The notes under the pieces were generated by a model, which saw only the letters and a list, made by a program, of their open reading frames with translations, made no database searches and was not told where the DNA came from. This document shows positions 18,510 through 27,541 of a stretch of 64,000 nucleotides of DNA, in pieces. Positions within the stretch are counted from its first letter, which is position 1, and each line of letters begins with the position of its first letter. Location of the stretch: assembly GCF_034372165.1 (NCBI RefSeq), contig NZ_CP139698.1, positions 1,054,001 to 1,118,000 of the forward strand. The letters are read 5' to 3'. Position numbers and translations under genes: made by a program. The DNA comes from Christiangramia sp. OXR-203. GTDB lineage: Bacteria > Bacteroidota > Bacteroidia > Flavobacteriales > Flavobacteriaceae.

Positions 18510-19299
18510 AACTTGCGAGTCCCAGATCTGAGATCGTTCTAAGCACGCCATGCTCATTATTGTCATGACTGGTAATGAACTTACTGGCCTCTTTAACTTC
18601 AGGATGAGCATTTTTCATAGCGTAACTATGAGCTGAAACTTTCATCATTTCGAGGTCATTCAGATAATCTCCAAATACCAAAGTTTCTTCTTCAGTAAAA
18701 TTCATTTCCTTTTGAATTCCTTTGATAGCATTTCCTTTATTTGCATTTAGCGCTGTGATATCTATGAATATCTTTGCGGCGATCGCAACCTTGAAACGGT
18801 CTGTATAATCGACAAAATGTGGATAGGTATTATCTTCAACTCCATTGAAATTGCAGTACGTAACTTTCAGATAGGTATCATCCACTTCCGTAAGATCTTC
18901 CACAACTTTCAAACGTTCATAAAACTGAGAAATATGATCAATGAATTTCTTGTCACTCGTTTCTATATAAGCTGAATCTTTTCCGCAGAGCACAACGTAG
19001 GTATCTTCCAGTTTTCGGCCCATCTCTATAAAATTAATGGCAGCGTTCTTTTCTATGGGATTCACATAGAGTTCTTTACCCTTAAATGATACATAAGTTC
19101 CATTCTCTGCGAAGAACATGGTGCGATGCTTAATCCTTTCAAATTTGCTTTCCAGATTATAAAACTGTCGGCCGCTGGCAATGGAAAATTGTATTCCCTT
19201 AGCACTCAATTCTTCCTCCATTCTCCAGAAGTCAGGATGAATCTCGTGCTGGTCATTTAGGAGGGTGCCATCAACGTCGGTTACTATAAACTTAATCAT
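18502..19299 (-). CDS. HAD-superfamily Cof-type sugar phosphatase
   Basis: A 265-residue HAD hydrolase of the Cof/IIB class. The start at 19297-19299 places the nucleophile motif IVTDVDGTLL at the N-terminus; 29 in-frame upstream codons are not typical of the family. Later motifs are FSIASGRQFYN, the conserved lysine in NANKGNAIKGI and VFGDYLNDLEMM. It probably dephosphorylates sugar phosphates or flavin-type substrates. Confidence 0.88.
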   Translation of the reverse strand: MIKFIVTDVDGTLLNDQHEIHPDFWRMEEELSAKGIQFSIASGRQFYNLESKFERIKHRTMFFAENGTYVSFKGKELYVNPIEKNAAINFIEMGRKLEDTYVVLCGKDSAYIETSDKKFIDHISQFYERLKVVEDLTEVDDTYLKVTYCNFNGVEDNTYPHFVDYTDRFKVAIAAKIFIDITALNANKGNAIKGIQKEMNFTEEETLVFGDYLNDLEMMKVSAHSYAMKNAHPEVKEASKFITSHDNNEHGVLRTISDLGLASFS

Positions 19300-19387
19300 A
19301 TCTGCAAATTTAGAAGCTGCGAAAATACTATAATCAATTTGGGCGGACTTTAATATTATATTAATTCTGAAGACTTTCAGAATCAAA

Positions 19388-19422
19388 TATTTAGAATATT
19401 TTATTTAAAATTGTTCTAAATA
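19388..19422. promoter_or_regulatory. Inverted repeat upstream of the TonB receptor promoter
   Basis: TATTTAGAA (19388-19396) and TTCTAAATA (19414-19422) form a perfect 9-bp inverted repeat with a 17-bp AT-rich spacer. It ends 26 bp before the -7 box of the receptor gene, over the -33 region. A regulator site is likely, but the sequence is not the classical Fur box. Confidence 0.45.
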
Positions 19423-19448
19423 AGGTTTTTAAATTCGGAATGACGTAG

Positions 19449-19456
19449 TATGTTTG
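19449..19456 (+). promoter_or_regulatory. -7 promoter box of the TonB receptor gene
   Basis: TATGTTTG is a perfect TAnnTTTG box. It predicts transcription from about 19463 and rules out the in-frame ATG at 19450 as the start codon. Confidence 0.7.
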
Positions 19457-19494
19457 TGTCACTATTTATATCAAGTCTAAATAAAATTAAACAG

Positions 19495-21933
19495 ATGAAT
19501 CATAAATTACTACTACTAGTTATCTTTTTCGGTTACACCGCATTAGCTCAGAATTCTGGAAATATCAAGGGAAAGGTTACTAATTTAAAAGGGGAGGCGA
19601 TTTCTCCAGCGAATGTAGATGTTCAGGGTACAGGAATGGGAACAGAAACAAATCGAGAAGGTGCTTATATAATCGAAGGCGTTCCTGATGGTAATTATCT
19701 TCTAAGAGTGTCTTATGTTGGATATGAGCCAAAAGAAATCGCAATTACAATTCAGCCGGGCAAAACGACCAGTCTTCCCAATATTGTATTGAGATCTAGT
19801 GAAGAACAGCTGGAGGAAGTAATAATCCAGGGAAATGGGAACTCAAATAAATATGATCGTGCTAAAAGCGCATACGTTTCAAAATTACCATTAAAGAATA
19901 TTGAGAATCCCCAGGTTTATGACAATATAACTGCAGAATTACTTGAGGAGCAAATCGTTACAAATTTTGATGATGCTTTAAAAAATAGTTCGGGAATAAC
20001 CAAATTATGGGAATCTACAGGTAGAGGTGGAGATGGCGCAGGGTATTATTCACTTCGAGGTTTTCCTGTACAGCCAACTATGGTTAATGGCTTGCCAGCT
20101 CTTACCAATGGCAGTCCGGATCCCGCAAATATTGAAAACATCGAAGTGATAAAAGGGCCTTCCGGGACTTTGTATGGGAGCAGTCTTATTTCCTACGGAG
20201 GCTTGATCAATATCACCACAAAAAAGCCATATGATTATTTCGGCGGAAATATTAATTATACGCTAGGTAGCTATGGACTCAACCGGGTGGCAGCAGATGT
20301 AAATACACCATTAGATGAAGATGGAGATGTAGCTCTACGAATTAACACTGCATATCATACTCAAAATTCTTTTCAGGATGCCGGGTTTTCAAAATCTTTT
20401 TTCTTCGCGCCATCTTTATGTTACCAAGTAAACGACAGACTATCTTTTTTAATCAATACTGAATTTTATAGTGGCGAGTCAACTAATCCTACCATGCTTT
20501 TTGTAGATAGGGGAGCACCTTTGACAGTAACTAATATTGAAGAATTAGGTTATAACTCGAATAGGTCTTACACCAGTAACGATCTAACTTTAAAAAATCC
20601 TACTTATAGCCTACAGGGTCAGATGAATTATATATTGTCAGAGAACTGGACTTCTCAAACTGCTGTTTCTCGTGGAAGTTCAAAGTCTGAAGGCTATTAT
20701 TCATATCTCTACGAAACCACCAGATTTTACGAAGGTTTGGATGAAGGAGTAGTGTTTACGCGGTATATGAATAATCAGAATTCCACAACTCTGACTACAG
20801 ACTTTCAGCAGAATTTTATTGGTGATTTTGAGATCTTCGGAATGAGAAACAGAATGGTAGCGGGCTTGGACTATTTTCAACGCGAAACCATAGATAATGG
20901 AACCGGTTATGTGGGCAACGGAAATATTTATATTGGAAATGCGAGTCTTCAAAATGTGAACGAGAGCGTTTTTGGTATTACTGAGCAAGCGAATTATATC
21001 ACAATTGGAGATAGTGGTATCCTTTCCACAGCGGCAGTTGACGGTCTATTGGTCAATACAAATCGAAATAATAATATTGTAAAGGAGGATATCTATAGTG
21101 CTTATGTGTCGAATGTAATAAATATTACTCCGGCTTTATCTGCCATGGCTAGTTTACGAATAGACCAGTTTGAAAACGACAGTAATAGCCAAACGGCGCT
21201 TTCACCAAAATTCGGAGTGGTTTATCAGCCAATTATAGACCGGGTTTCCATATTTGCCAATTATATGGATGGTTTTAGTAACGTAGCACCTTCAGAAGTT
21301 ATTAATCAGGATACAGGTGAAACAAACAGAATAGCTTTTGATCCTGAACATGCCACTCAATTCGAAATTGGAACCAAGCTGAACCTTTTCAACGATAAAC
21401 TTTTTGCAACCCTGAGTTACTATGATATTCAGGTTGAAAACATTGTATTAGGAAATGGTATTAATGTGAATCAGGATGGAACTCAATATAGTCGTGGTTT
21501 TGAAGCCAGAATAACTGCAAGTCCAGTAGATGGGCTAAATGTTATAGCAGGCTTTAGTCATAACGATAGTGAAGTCACTGAAGCTTCAGAAAATGATGAT
21601 TTCCTCGGAAGAAGACCGGAATCTGCCGGACCTGAGACTCTGGCTAACCTTTGGGCAAGTTATAGATTTACTTCCGGTATAACTGAAGGATTTGGTTTTG
21701 GATTAGGAGGTAACTACGCCAGTTATAACATGATTTTTAATCGTAATACTGCGGGAATATTTACGCTTCCATCTTATACAGTAATAAATGCAGCTGTTTT
21801 CTACGACGTGGATAAATTTTTAATTAACCTGAAATTAAATAATCTAACGAATGATGATTATTTTAATGGGTGGTCTACTATAAATCCGCAGGCACCTAGA
21901 AATTTCGCCGCAGCACTTACTTACAGATTTTAG
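19495..21933 (+). CDS. TonB-dependent siderophore receptor
   Basis: An 812-residue outer-membrane receptor. It has a signal peptide (LLLLVIFFGYTALAQ), a carboxypeptidase-regulatory-like domain (about 22-110, ending in an LEEVIIQG TonB-box-like stretch), a plug domain (about 130-260, with VIKGPSGTLYGS) and a 22-strand barrel ending in aromatic F. The plug type is the siderophore (FhuA/FecA) class. The PepSY protein downstream fits an iron-uptake and reduction unit. An inverted repeat precedes its promoter. Confidence 0.9.
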   Translation: MNHKLLLLVIFFGYTALAQNSGNIKGKVTNLKGEAISPANVDVQGTGMGTETNREGAYIIEGVPDGNYLLRVSYVGYEPKEIAITIQPGKTTSLPNIVLRSSEEQLEEVIIQGNGNSNKYDRAKSAYVSKLPLKNIENPQVYDNITAELLEEQIVTNFDDALKNSSGITKLWESTGRGGDGAGYYSLRGFPVQPTMVNGLPALTNGSPDPANIENIEVIKGPSGTLYGSSLISYGGLINITTKKPYDYFGGNINYTLGSYGLNRVAADVNTPLDEDGDVALRINTAYHTQNSFQDAGFSKSFFFAPSLCYQVNDRLSFLINTEFYSGESTNPTMLFVDRGAPLTVTNIEELGYNSNRSYTSNDLTLKNPTYSLQGQMNYILSENWTSQTAVSRGSSKSEGYYSYLYETTRFYEGLDEGVVFTRYMNNQNSTTLTTDFQQNFIGDFEIFGMRNRMVAGLDYFQRETIDNGTGYVGNGNIYIGNASLQNVNESVFGITEQANYITIGDSGILSTAAVDGLLVNTNRNNNIVKEDIYSAYVSNVINITPALSAMASLRIDQFENDSNSQTALSPKFGVVYQPIIDRVSIFANYMDGFSNVAPSEVINQDTGETNRIAFDPEHATQFEIGTKLNLFNDKLFATLSYYDIQVENIVLGNGINVNQDGTQYSRGFEARITASPVDGLNVIAGFSHNDSEVTEASENDDFLGRRPESAGPETLANLWASYRFTSGITEGFGFGLGGNYASYNMIFNRNTAGIFTLPSYTVINAAVFYDVDKFLINLKLNNLTNDDYFNGWSTINPQAPRNFAAALTYRF

Positions 21934-21947
21934 AATTGATTTAGCCT

Positions 21948-21976
21948 GAGATCGCCAATGTGGCGATCTCCTTTTT
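21948..21976 (+). terminator. Terminator-like hairpin between receptor and PepSY genes
   Basis: A 10-bp perfect stem (GAGATCGCCA / TGGCGATCTC) with a 3-nt loop and CTTTTTT afterwards. It ends about 10 nt before the PepSY ATG. It could uncouple or attenuate expression of the second gene. Confidence 0.75.
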
Positions 21977-21985
21977 TGGAACATT

Positions 21986-23107
21986 ATGAAGAAAAAACAA
22001 AGAAAAAATACACTTAGGAAATGGGCTGGCAGGATTCATCTCTGGTTAGGTCTGTTAACAGGCATCATTGTATTTATAGTCGCGATTACCGGATGTATCT
22101 ATGTATTTCATGACGAAATTAAAGATACTATCTACGACTACCGCTTTGTAGAACAGCAGCAGAGTGGATATTTGCCACCTTCAGAAATTAAAGAGATCGT
22201 ACAGTCGAAATATCCCGGAACTACAGATGATTTTGTGCTCTATGCCGGGCAGGACAGGCCAGTTGCGGTGTACGGAGTATATGAAGAAACCCCATATTAC
22301 TATTACTTAAATCCATATACTGGTGAATGGTTATATTCTCAGGATTTTACGAAGGATTTTTTCGAGATCGTAAAGGCATTGCACATGTATCTTTTGTTAC
22401 CTGAAGAAATTGGCCGACAGGTGGTAGGTATTTCAACTTTGATATTTATTCTGATGATGATCACGGGAGTTATACTTTGGTGGCCAAAGAAGCTTAAGAA
22501 TTTAAGAAAGAGTCTGAAAATAAAATGGAATGCTCGTTGGAGAAGAGTGAATTATGACCTGCATAATATCAGCGGATTCTATCTTCATATTCTTGCTATT
22601 GTGGTAGCGATTACTGGTTTATACTTTTCCTATGATTGGGTAAAAGATGGACTTTATTTTGTGGGAAATCTCGGGGAAGATGTAGAAAGCGATCATCATA
22701 TCGAAAATATCGTTCAGAAACCCCGAATTTTAGAGGAGCCTATAGATATAGCTTTTGTTGAAACTCAAGAGAAAGCGCCTGGACATGAAATGTATTTTGT
22801 GTGGACAGAGGGTGATCATCATCCCGTAGTTACCGGTGCCTATACCGAGTCCCTGGACTACGACCATCAATCTAACTATTATTTCCATCCACAAACTGCT
22901 GAATTACTTCAGGAACAGCCATATGAATCTAAAAGTACTGGTTTAAAGCTACAGGAAATGAGTTATGGTATTCATACAGGTCAGTATTTTGGAATAACCG
23001 GGAAGATCATCGCCTTTATCCTGAGCATTTTTGTCGCAAGCTTACCTGTTACAGGATTTATAGTGTGGTGGGGAAGAAAAAACCGGGTGAAGCATCTCAC
23101 CCGGTGA
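21986..23107 (+). CDS. PepSY-associated TM protein (PiuB-like)
   Basis: A 373-residue inner-membrane protein with four hydrophobic segments at about residues 25-45, 145-165, 200-220 and 345-365. The PepSY_TM pattern is seen in RIHLWLGLLTGIIVFI near the start and in the conserved HMYLLLPEEIGRQVVG block. Such proteins often sit with TonB siderophore receptors, and some act as ferric-siderophore reductases or stabilising partners. The location just after the receptor supports that role. Confidence 0.87.
   Translation: MKKKQRKNTLRKWAGRIHLWLGLLTGIIVFIVAITGCIYVFHDEIKDTIYDYRFVEQQQSGYLPPSEIKEIVQSKYPGTTDDFVLYAGQDRPVAVYGVYEETPYYYYLNPYTGEWLYSQDFTKDFFEIVKALHMYLLLPEEIGRQVVGISTLIFILMMITGVILWWPKKLKNLRKSLKIKWNARWRRVNYDLHNISGFYLHILAIVVAITGLYFSYDWVKDGLYFVGNLGEDVESDHHIENIVQKPRILEEPIDIAFVETQEKAPGHEMYFVWTEGDHHPVVTGAYTESLDYDHQSNYYFHPQTAELLQEQPYESKSTGLKLQEMSYGIHTGQYFGITGKIIAFILSIFVASLPVTGFIVWWGRKNRVKHLTR
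23082..23105. terminator. Bidirectional terminator at the PepSY gene end
   Basis: A 9-bp perfect stem (ACCGGGTGA / TCACCCGGT) overlaps the last codons of the PepSY gene. On the minus strand it is followed by TTTTTT, giving a strong terminator for the small membrane-protein gene; on the plus strand the tail is ATATTTTT. Confidence 0.75.
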
Positions 23108-23112
23108 TATTT

Positions 23113-23469
23113 TTAAAATAAGAGTGCATCTACAATCGCTCCTACAATTGCGATAAGGATCGCTAACCATAAGCTTGGTAGAAAACCTTCAGTTTTGAAA
23201 TCTGAAGTTAATTTGTCTGCTATTTCTATTACGATTGCATAGGCGACCACACGGGTTATAAAGCCCAGTCCAAGGAAGTAGAAAATTCCGAGAGTAGCAA
23301 TATTCAATACGGCGGTAAGTAACCAGCTCAATAGGAAGCTTAATACTCCAATGATCAATGCAACAATTAGTGCAGATTTAAAGCCATTAAGATGAACCTT
23401 ACTCAGGAATTTCGCAGCGATGAGCAGGACAACTGCATCCAGCACGATATGGATGATCCATTGTAACAT
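23113..23469 (-). CDS. Small four-helix membrane protein, phage-holin-like superfamily
   Basis: A 118-residue protein that is almost all hydrophobic, with four predicted membrane helices and only short charged loops. It resembles the phage_holin_4_2 or YvlD-type small membrane family found in many non-phage genomes. No phage genes surround it, so a lytic role is not suggested. The function is unknown; it ends at a strong terminator. Confidence 0.65.
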   Translation of the reverse strand: MLQWIIHIVLDAVVLLIAAKFLSKVHLNGFKSALIVALIIGVLSFLLSWLLTAVLNIATLGIFYFLGLGFITRVVAYAIVIEIADKLTSDFKTEGFLPSLWLAILIAIVGAIVDALLF

Positions 23470-23520
23470 AGTTTTGGTTTTATAGTTAGTTACTACGAAT
23501 ATACTTAAAAAAGCTTCAGA

Positions 23521-24165
23521 TCAATCTACAGAAGAATCGAGCCTGTATTCCATCGTACTTGGTTCTTTATTGGTCAAGACCTCCCAGAGAGCCTTGACAT
23601 TTGCAAGTTTTTCTCTTTGCTTCAGCCTGTATTCGGTTTGGTAAGCACGTTGATCTGCCGTAAAACCAAAGTAATTGAATCCCAACTGACCTGAAATGAA
23701 AAGAGCCCTGGGTAAATGGAATTTCTGGGTAACCACAGTAGCATTCTCTATATTAAAAAGTTTTCCCGCCCTGTACATGCTGTCATAAGTATCCAATCCT
23801 GCGTGATCTGAAGTGATCTGGTTTTGAGGAATACCTCTTTCTCTGAGGTAAGCGACCATGGCAGCGATCTCATTATAATCTTCGGTTCGATGGTCACCGG
23901 TGACGTGGAAATTTTTGACCTTATTACTGCGATATAATTTAATAGCAGTATCTACGCGGTCCTGTAAGATTGGAGATAGTTTACCATCAGAATGAACACT
24001 TGCACCCAGGATAATTACTGTCTCTCGAGGTGGTATTTTGGAAATATCAGAATAAATGTCTTCCGAAGTGTGTCTCAAGAAAATGGCTTCAATACCAAGG
24101 ATGGTAAAAATGATAAGCACAATTCCAATGACAGAGAATAAGATGAATTTTTTAAGTTTTTTCAT
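23521..24165 (-). CDS. SanA/YdcF-type DUF218 envelope protein
   Basis: A 214-residue protein with an N-terminal membrane anchor (about residues 8-28) and a DUF218 domain with IILGASVHSDGKLSPILQDRVDTAI, SDHAGLDTYDSMYRA and VTQKFHLPRALF. The Escherichia SanA homologue affects vancomycin sensitivity at high temperature through envelope effects. The exact reaction is undefined. It is divergent from the nitroreductase gene. Confidence 0.88.
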   Translation of the reverse strand: MKKLKKFILFSVIGIVLIIFTILGIEAIFLRHTSEDIYSDISKIPPRETVIILGASVHSDGKLSPILQDRVDTAIKLYRSNKVKNFHVTGDHRTEDYNEIAAMVAYLRERGIPQNQITSDHAGLDTYDSMYRAGKLFNIENATVVTQKFHLPRALFISGQLGFNYFGFTADQRAYQTEYRLKQREKLANVKALWEVLTNKEPSTMEYRLDSSVD

Positions 24166-24259
24166 TTCTCTGGATGAATATAGGGTCGAAGATAGCCATA
24201 AATAATTGGATGTATCAGATTAATCGATAGCTAACGTAAATGTTCTTTTCATCATTGTG

Positions 24260-24267
24260 TACCTTTG
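24260..24267 (+). promoter_or_regulatory. -7 promoter box of the nitroreductase gene
   Basis: TACCTTTG is a perfect TAnnTTTG box about 18 bp upstream of the ATG at 24286. It excludes the in-frame ATG at 24265, which would lie within the promoter. Confidence 0.75.
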
Positions 24268-24285
24268 TATTTCAAGATCATAATT

Positions 24286-24918
24286 ATGAGTAATCTAAAA
24301 GCGCTGAACTGGCGTTATGCCACTAAAAAGTTTGATGATTCCAGAATTCTTTCCGAAGAAAAACTGGAGATCTTAAAACATGCATTTAATCTCACTGCCA
24401 CTTCATATGGATTACAACCATTAAAAATGCTTGTAATTAGCAATAAAGAGACTCAACAGCAGCTTACAGAATTCTCCATGAATCAGCAGCAGGTAAGTAC
24501 CGCTTCTCATGTACTGGTGATTTGTACTGAAAAGAATGTGGATGAAAAGTTTATATCGGGATACTTCCAACGTGTCAAGAATTTGAGAGACACACCAGAT
24601 GAGGTTTTACAGCCTTTTCATAATTTTCTGGTAGATGACTTTAAGAATAAAGCGATCGAAGAAATTGAAGCCTGGGCGCGTAATCAGGCATACCTGGCTT
24701 TAGGAACACTATTAACCGTATGCGCTACTGAAGAAATAGACGCCTGTCCCATGGAAGGTTTTGAGCCTGCAAAATATGACGATTTCCTAAAACTTGGCGA
24801 TAGAAACCTGCAGTCGGTACTTGTGCTTCCTGTTGGATATCGTGCTAAGGATGATTTCTTTTCAGAATTAAAAAAGGTGCGTCGCCCATTGGACGAAGTG
24901 ATCATCGAAATGGATTAA
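24286..24918 (+). CDS. NAD(P)H-dependent nitroreductase family protein
   Basis: A 210-residue FMN oxidoreductase. It shows the opening WRYATKKFDD common to the NfsB-like clade and later ALGTLLTVCATEEIDACPMEGF, the FMN-binding region. It reduces nitro compounds, quinones or similar acceptors with NAD(P)H; the natural substrate is unknown. A clear promoter box precedes it. Its stop overlaps the convergent ribB gene end by 4 bp. Confidence 0.88.
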   Translation: MSNLKALNWRYATKKFDDSRILSEEKLEILKHAFNLTATSYGLQPLKMLVISNKETQQQLTEFSMNQQQVSTASHVLVICTEKNVDEKFISGYFQRVKNLRDTPDEVLQPFHNFLVDDFKNKAIEEIEAWARNQAYLALGTLLTVCATEEIDACPMEGFEPAKYDDFLKLGDRNLQSVLVLPVGYRAKDDFFSELKKVRRPLDEVIIEMD

Positions 24919-26063
24919 TACTCTACGTATTCTTTGATCTCCAGACCGTAACCAATCATTCCAACTCTTTTAGTCTGCTGGGAATTGGACAACAATCTGA
25001 TCTTATGAATCTCAAGGTCATGTAGGATCTGAGCTCCAATTCCAAAATCCTTATTGTCCATTTTCACTGGAGGCGCTTTAATTTCTCCTTGTTTCTGACT
25101 TTCTTTTAATTCTGTTATACGAAATAAAAGGTTTGGAGATGGGTTAGCCGGATTGATAAAAACGATGGCTCCACGTCCTTCATCATTGATCGCCTTAAAC
25201 ATTCCATCCAGTTTTTTATCTGCATTATTGGTCAGAGTTCCAAGGATATCATTGTTTACCATGGTAGAATTCACTCGCACAAGAATGTCTTCATCGGTTT
25301 TCCATGAACCCTTGGTCAATGCTATATGAACCTGTGAATTGGTAGTTTGCTTGTAAGCGCGAAGCCTGAATTTACCAAATCTTGTATCAAGTTCAAAATC
25401 TTCCTTTTTCTCAATTAGACTGTCATGCTGCATTCTATAAGCGACAAGATCTTCAATAGAAACGATCTTTAAATCAAACTTTTTAGCGACTTCCAGCAGC
25501 TGAGGTAACCGCGCCATGGTTCCATCTTCATTCATGATTTCCACGATGACTCCGGCAGGTTCGAAACCAGCAAGTCTTGCAAAGTCGATCGCTGCTTCTG
25601 TATGACCTGTTCTACGTAAAACTCCACCTTCTTTGGCTTTCAGCGGAAAAATATGTCCTGGTCTATTAAGATCCTGAGGTTTTGTTTCGGGATCTATCAG
25701 GCTTTTGATGGTTTGAGCTCTGTCTGAAGCTGAAATACCCGTAGTAACACCTTTTCCTCTCAGGTCAACCGAAATTGTAAAAGCGGTTTCCATAGGATCG
25801 GTATTGTTACCAACCATCATTTCCAGTTTAAGATCATTACATTTTGGCTCGGTCAAAGGAGCGCAAATGAGTCCGCGGCCATGAGTAGCCATGAAATTGA
25901 TCATTTCTGGAGTAACCATTTCTGCAGCGGCAAGAAAATCACCTTCATTTTCTCGGTCAATATCATCTACTACAATGATCACCTTTCCGGCGCGAATATC
26001 ATCAATAGCTTCCTGAATGGTATCTAGTTTGACCTGATACTGGTTATTTCCTACCTCTGCCAT
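24915..26063 (-). CDS. ribB: 3,4-dihydroxy-2-butanone-4-phosphate synthase with degenerate GTP cyclohydrolase II half
   Basis: A 382-residue riboflavin-pathway enzyme. The N-terminal ~210 residues are a full DHBP synthase, with VIVVDDIDRENEGDFL and GRGLICAPL. The C-terminal half is related to GTP cyclohydrolase II, but in the position of the three zinc cysteines (GECLTGDVFGSLRCDC-like) it reads NSTMVNNDILGTLTNN, and the RQEGRGIGL block is replaced by FINPANPSPNL. So only RibB activity is expected here. It follows lptF in the ftsK-lolA-lptF-ribB order. Confidence 0.93.
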   Translation of the reverse strand: MAEVGNNQYQVKLDTIQEAIDDIRAGKVIIVVDDIDRENEGDFLAAAEMVTPEMINFMATHGRGLICAPLTEPKCNDLKLEMMVGNNTDPMETAFTISVDLRGKGVTTGISASDRAQTIKSLIDPETKPQDLNRPGHIFPLKAKEGGVLRRTGHTEAAIDFARLAGFEPAGVIVEIMNEDGTMARLPQLLEVAKKFDLKIVSIEDLVAYRMQHDSLIEKKEDFELDTRFGKFRLRAYKQTTNSQVHIALTKGSWKTDEDILVRVNSTMVNNDILGTLTNNADKKLDGMFKAINDEGRGAIVFINPANPSPNLLFRITELKESQKQGEIKAPPVKMDNKDFGIGAQILHDLEIHKIRLLSNSQQTKRVGMIGYGLEIKEYVEY

Positions 26064-26094
26064 AGTTCCAATTTTATGGCTGCAAAGATATTTA

Positions 26095-27540
26095 TTATGA
26101 TTTACTTTTGTTCCGAATCGCTCCGGCTTTTTTGAAGAGTTTTTTTATGGGATCTGTAAGACTGTCAAAGACAAGTAATCCTTGATCTGTCGTTGCTCTG
26201 TAAGTGAGAAAAACACCAAGTGGAAGCATGATCCAGGTAGGCAGCCATGTAGCCACAAACGCAGGAACACTTCCATTTTCTGCTGAATTCTTCGTGAATA
26301 TCCCAATAAAGTGATAGGTAAGAAACAGTAGGATCGCAACCACGATAGGTAAACCAATTCCGCCTTTCCTGATAATAGCCCCAAGTGGAGCGCCTACAAA
26401 GAACAGTACGATACAGGCAATTCCAAGAGCATATTTTTCATGTAAAGCGATTTCGAATTTATTGATCTGTTTTATATTATTTTTAAACTCTTGCTTCTGC
26501 ATTCCAAGATGGGCAATAGCGCTGTTCACAGTTCCCAAAGCCAGGTTAGAAATTTGTGCTGCGTCGTAAGTATTGTAATGGGTTAGAATACTTTCATCTG
26601 TAGAAACGATGGTATCTTTTGGTTTTAAATTATTCTGAACATTCACGATCCCGGAGCGGTCGTACATATTAGATTTAAGACTAGCCAATTTGGTGTTGTA
26701 GTTCACTGAAAATGAATCTATACTTTCGCTCAATTCTGAAATCTTCAACATTCCGTGGGTGGAATTATAGTTTTGATCCTCCAGATCCACATTATTAAAA
26801 TTCGAGAGATCAATATTGATGATATATTCATCAAAATACGTCTTTGTAAATGGTTTTCTTTTCCTCTTTTGATAGTCTGAAGGTGTTACTTCATCATAGT
26901 AGTTCCCTTCCTTCAGAATAAGTGAGAGTACATCAGAATTAGTACTTCCAACCAGTTCGCCTTCCCTCGCTTTGATCACCGTAGTATTGCCACCATTTTT
27001 CTCCTTCTGATGAATAATCACATCGGTAAGAAACTGATCATTCTCACCACTTTTTTCTTCTACCTTAATATTAAAGGTTCCAATGTCATTAAAGATTCCT
27101 TCAGAAATAGCCATGGCCGGCTTTAACTGGGCAATATTCTTCCGAAGATTGATAGATTTAAACTCTGCTGCGGGAATGACATTATTGGCGAAAAAGAAAG
27201 CTGTAAGACTTACCAAAACTATAAAAACAGTAAGGCTACGCATTGCACGACCCAGGGAAATACCTGAAGACTTCATGGCAGCAAATTCATAATTTTCAGC
27301 AAAAGAACCGAAAGTCATGATGGAAGTAAGCAGGATTGTAAGTGGTAATACTAAAGGCACCAGCTTGGGGGAGAAGTAAAGTAAAAATTTCAGGATTACT
27401 TCTGTATCCAAATCTTTACCAGCAAGTTCACCTATGTACAGCCATATCGTTTGGAGTACAAAGATGAACATCAGTATTATAAAGACCGAGAAAAATGTTT
27501 TTAAAAAGCTGGTAAGTATGTACCGGTCGAGTATCTTCAA
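26095..27540 (-). CDS. LptF/LptG family permease
   Basis: A 481-residue inner-membrane subunit of the lipopolysaccharide export complex (YjgP/YjgQ family). Three helices occur in the N-terminal ~130 residues, then a large periplasmic beta-jellyroll, then three helices near the C-terminus (about 370-450). The opening LDRYILTSFLKTFFSVF is typical. The partner is unknown within this window; the ATPase LptB is elsewhere. It follows lolA by 1 bp, so the two are co-transcribed. Confidence 0.9.
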   Translation of the reverse strand: MKILDRYILTSFLKTFFSVFIILMFIFVLQTIWLYIGELAGKDLDTEVILKFLLYFSPKLVPLVLPLTILLTSIMTFGSFAENYEFAAMKSSGISLGRAMRSLTVFIVLVSLTAFFFANNVIPAAEFKSINLRKNIAQLKPAMAISEGIFNDIGTFNIKVEEKSGENDQFLTDVIIHQKEKNGGNTTVIKAREGELVGSTNSDVLSLILKEGNYYDEVTPSDYQKRKRKPFTKTYFDEYIINIDLSNFNNVDLEDQNYNSTHGMLKISELSESIDSFSVNYNTKLASLKSNMYDRSGIVNVQNNLKPKDTIVSTDESILTHYNTYDAAQISNLALGTVNSAIAHLGMQKQEFKNNIKQINKFEIALHEKYALGIACIVLFFVGAPLGAIIRKGGIGLPIVVAILLFLTYHFIGIFTKNSAENGSVPAFVATWLPTWIMLPLGVFLTYRATTDQGLLVFDSLTDPIKKLFKKAGAIRNKSKS

Positions 27541-27541
27541 T

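Noticed and set aside
23113-23469. Phage lysis holin
   Set aside because: The holin-like superfamily label is structural only, and no phage gene is nearby.
24915-26063. Bifunctional RibBA
   Set aside because: The GCHII half lacks the zinc cysteines and the catalytic arginine block.
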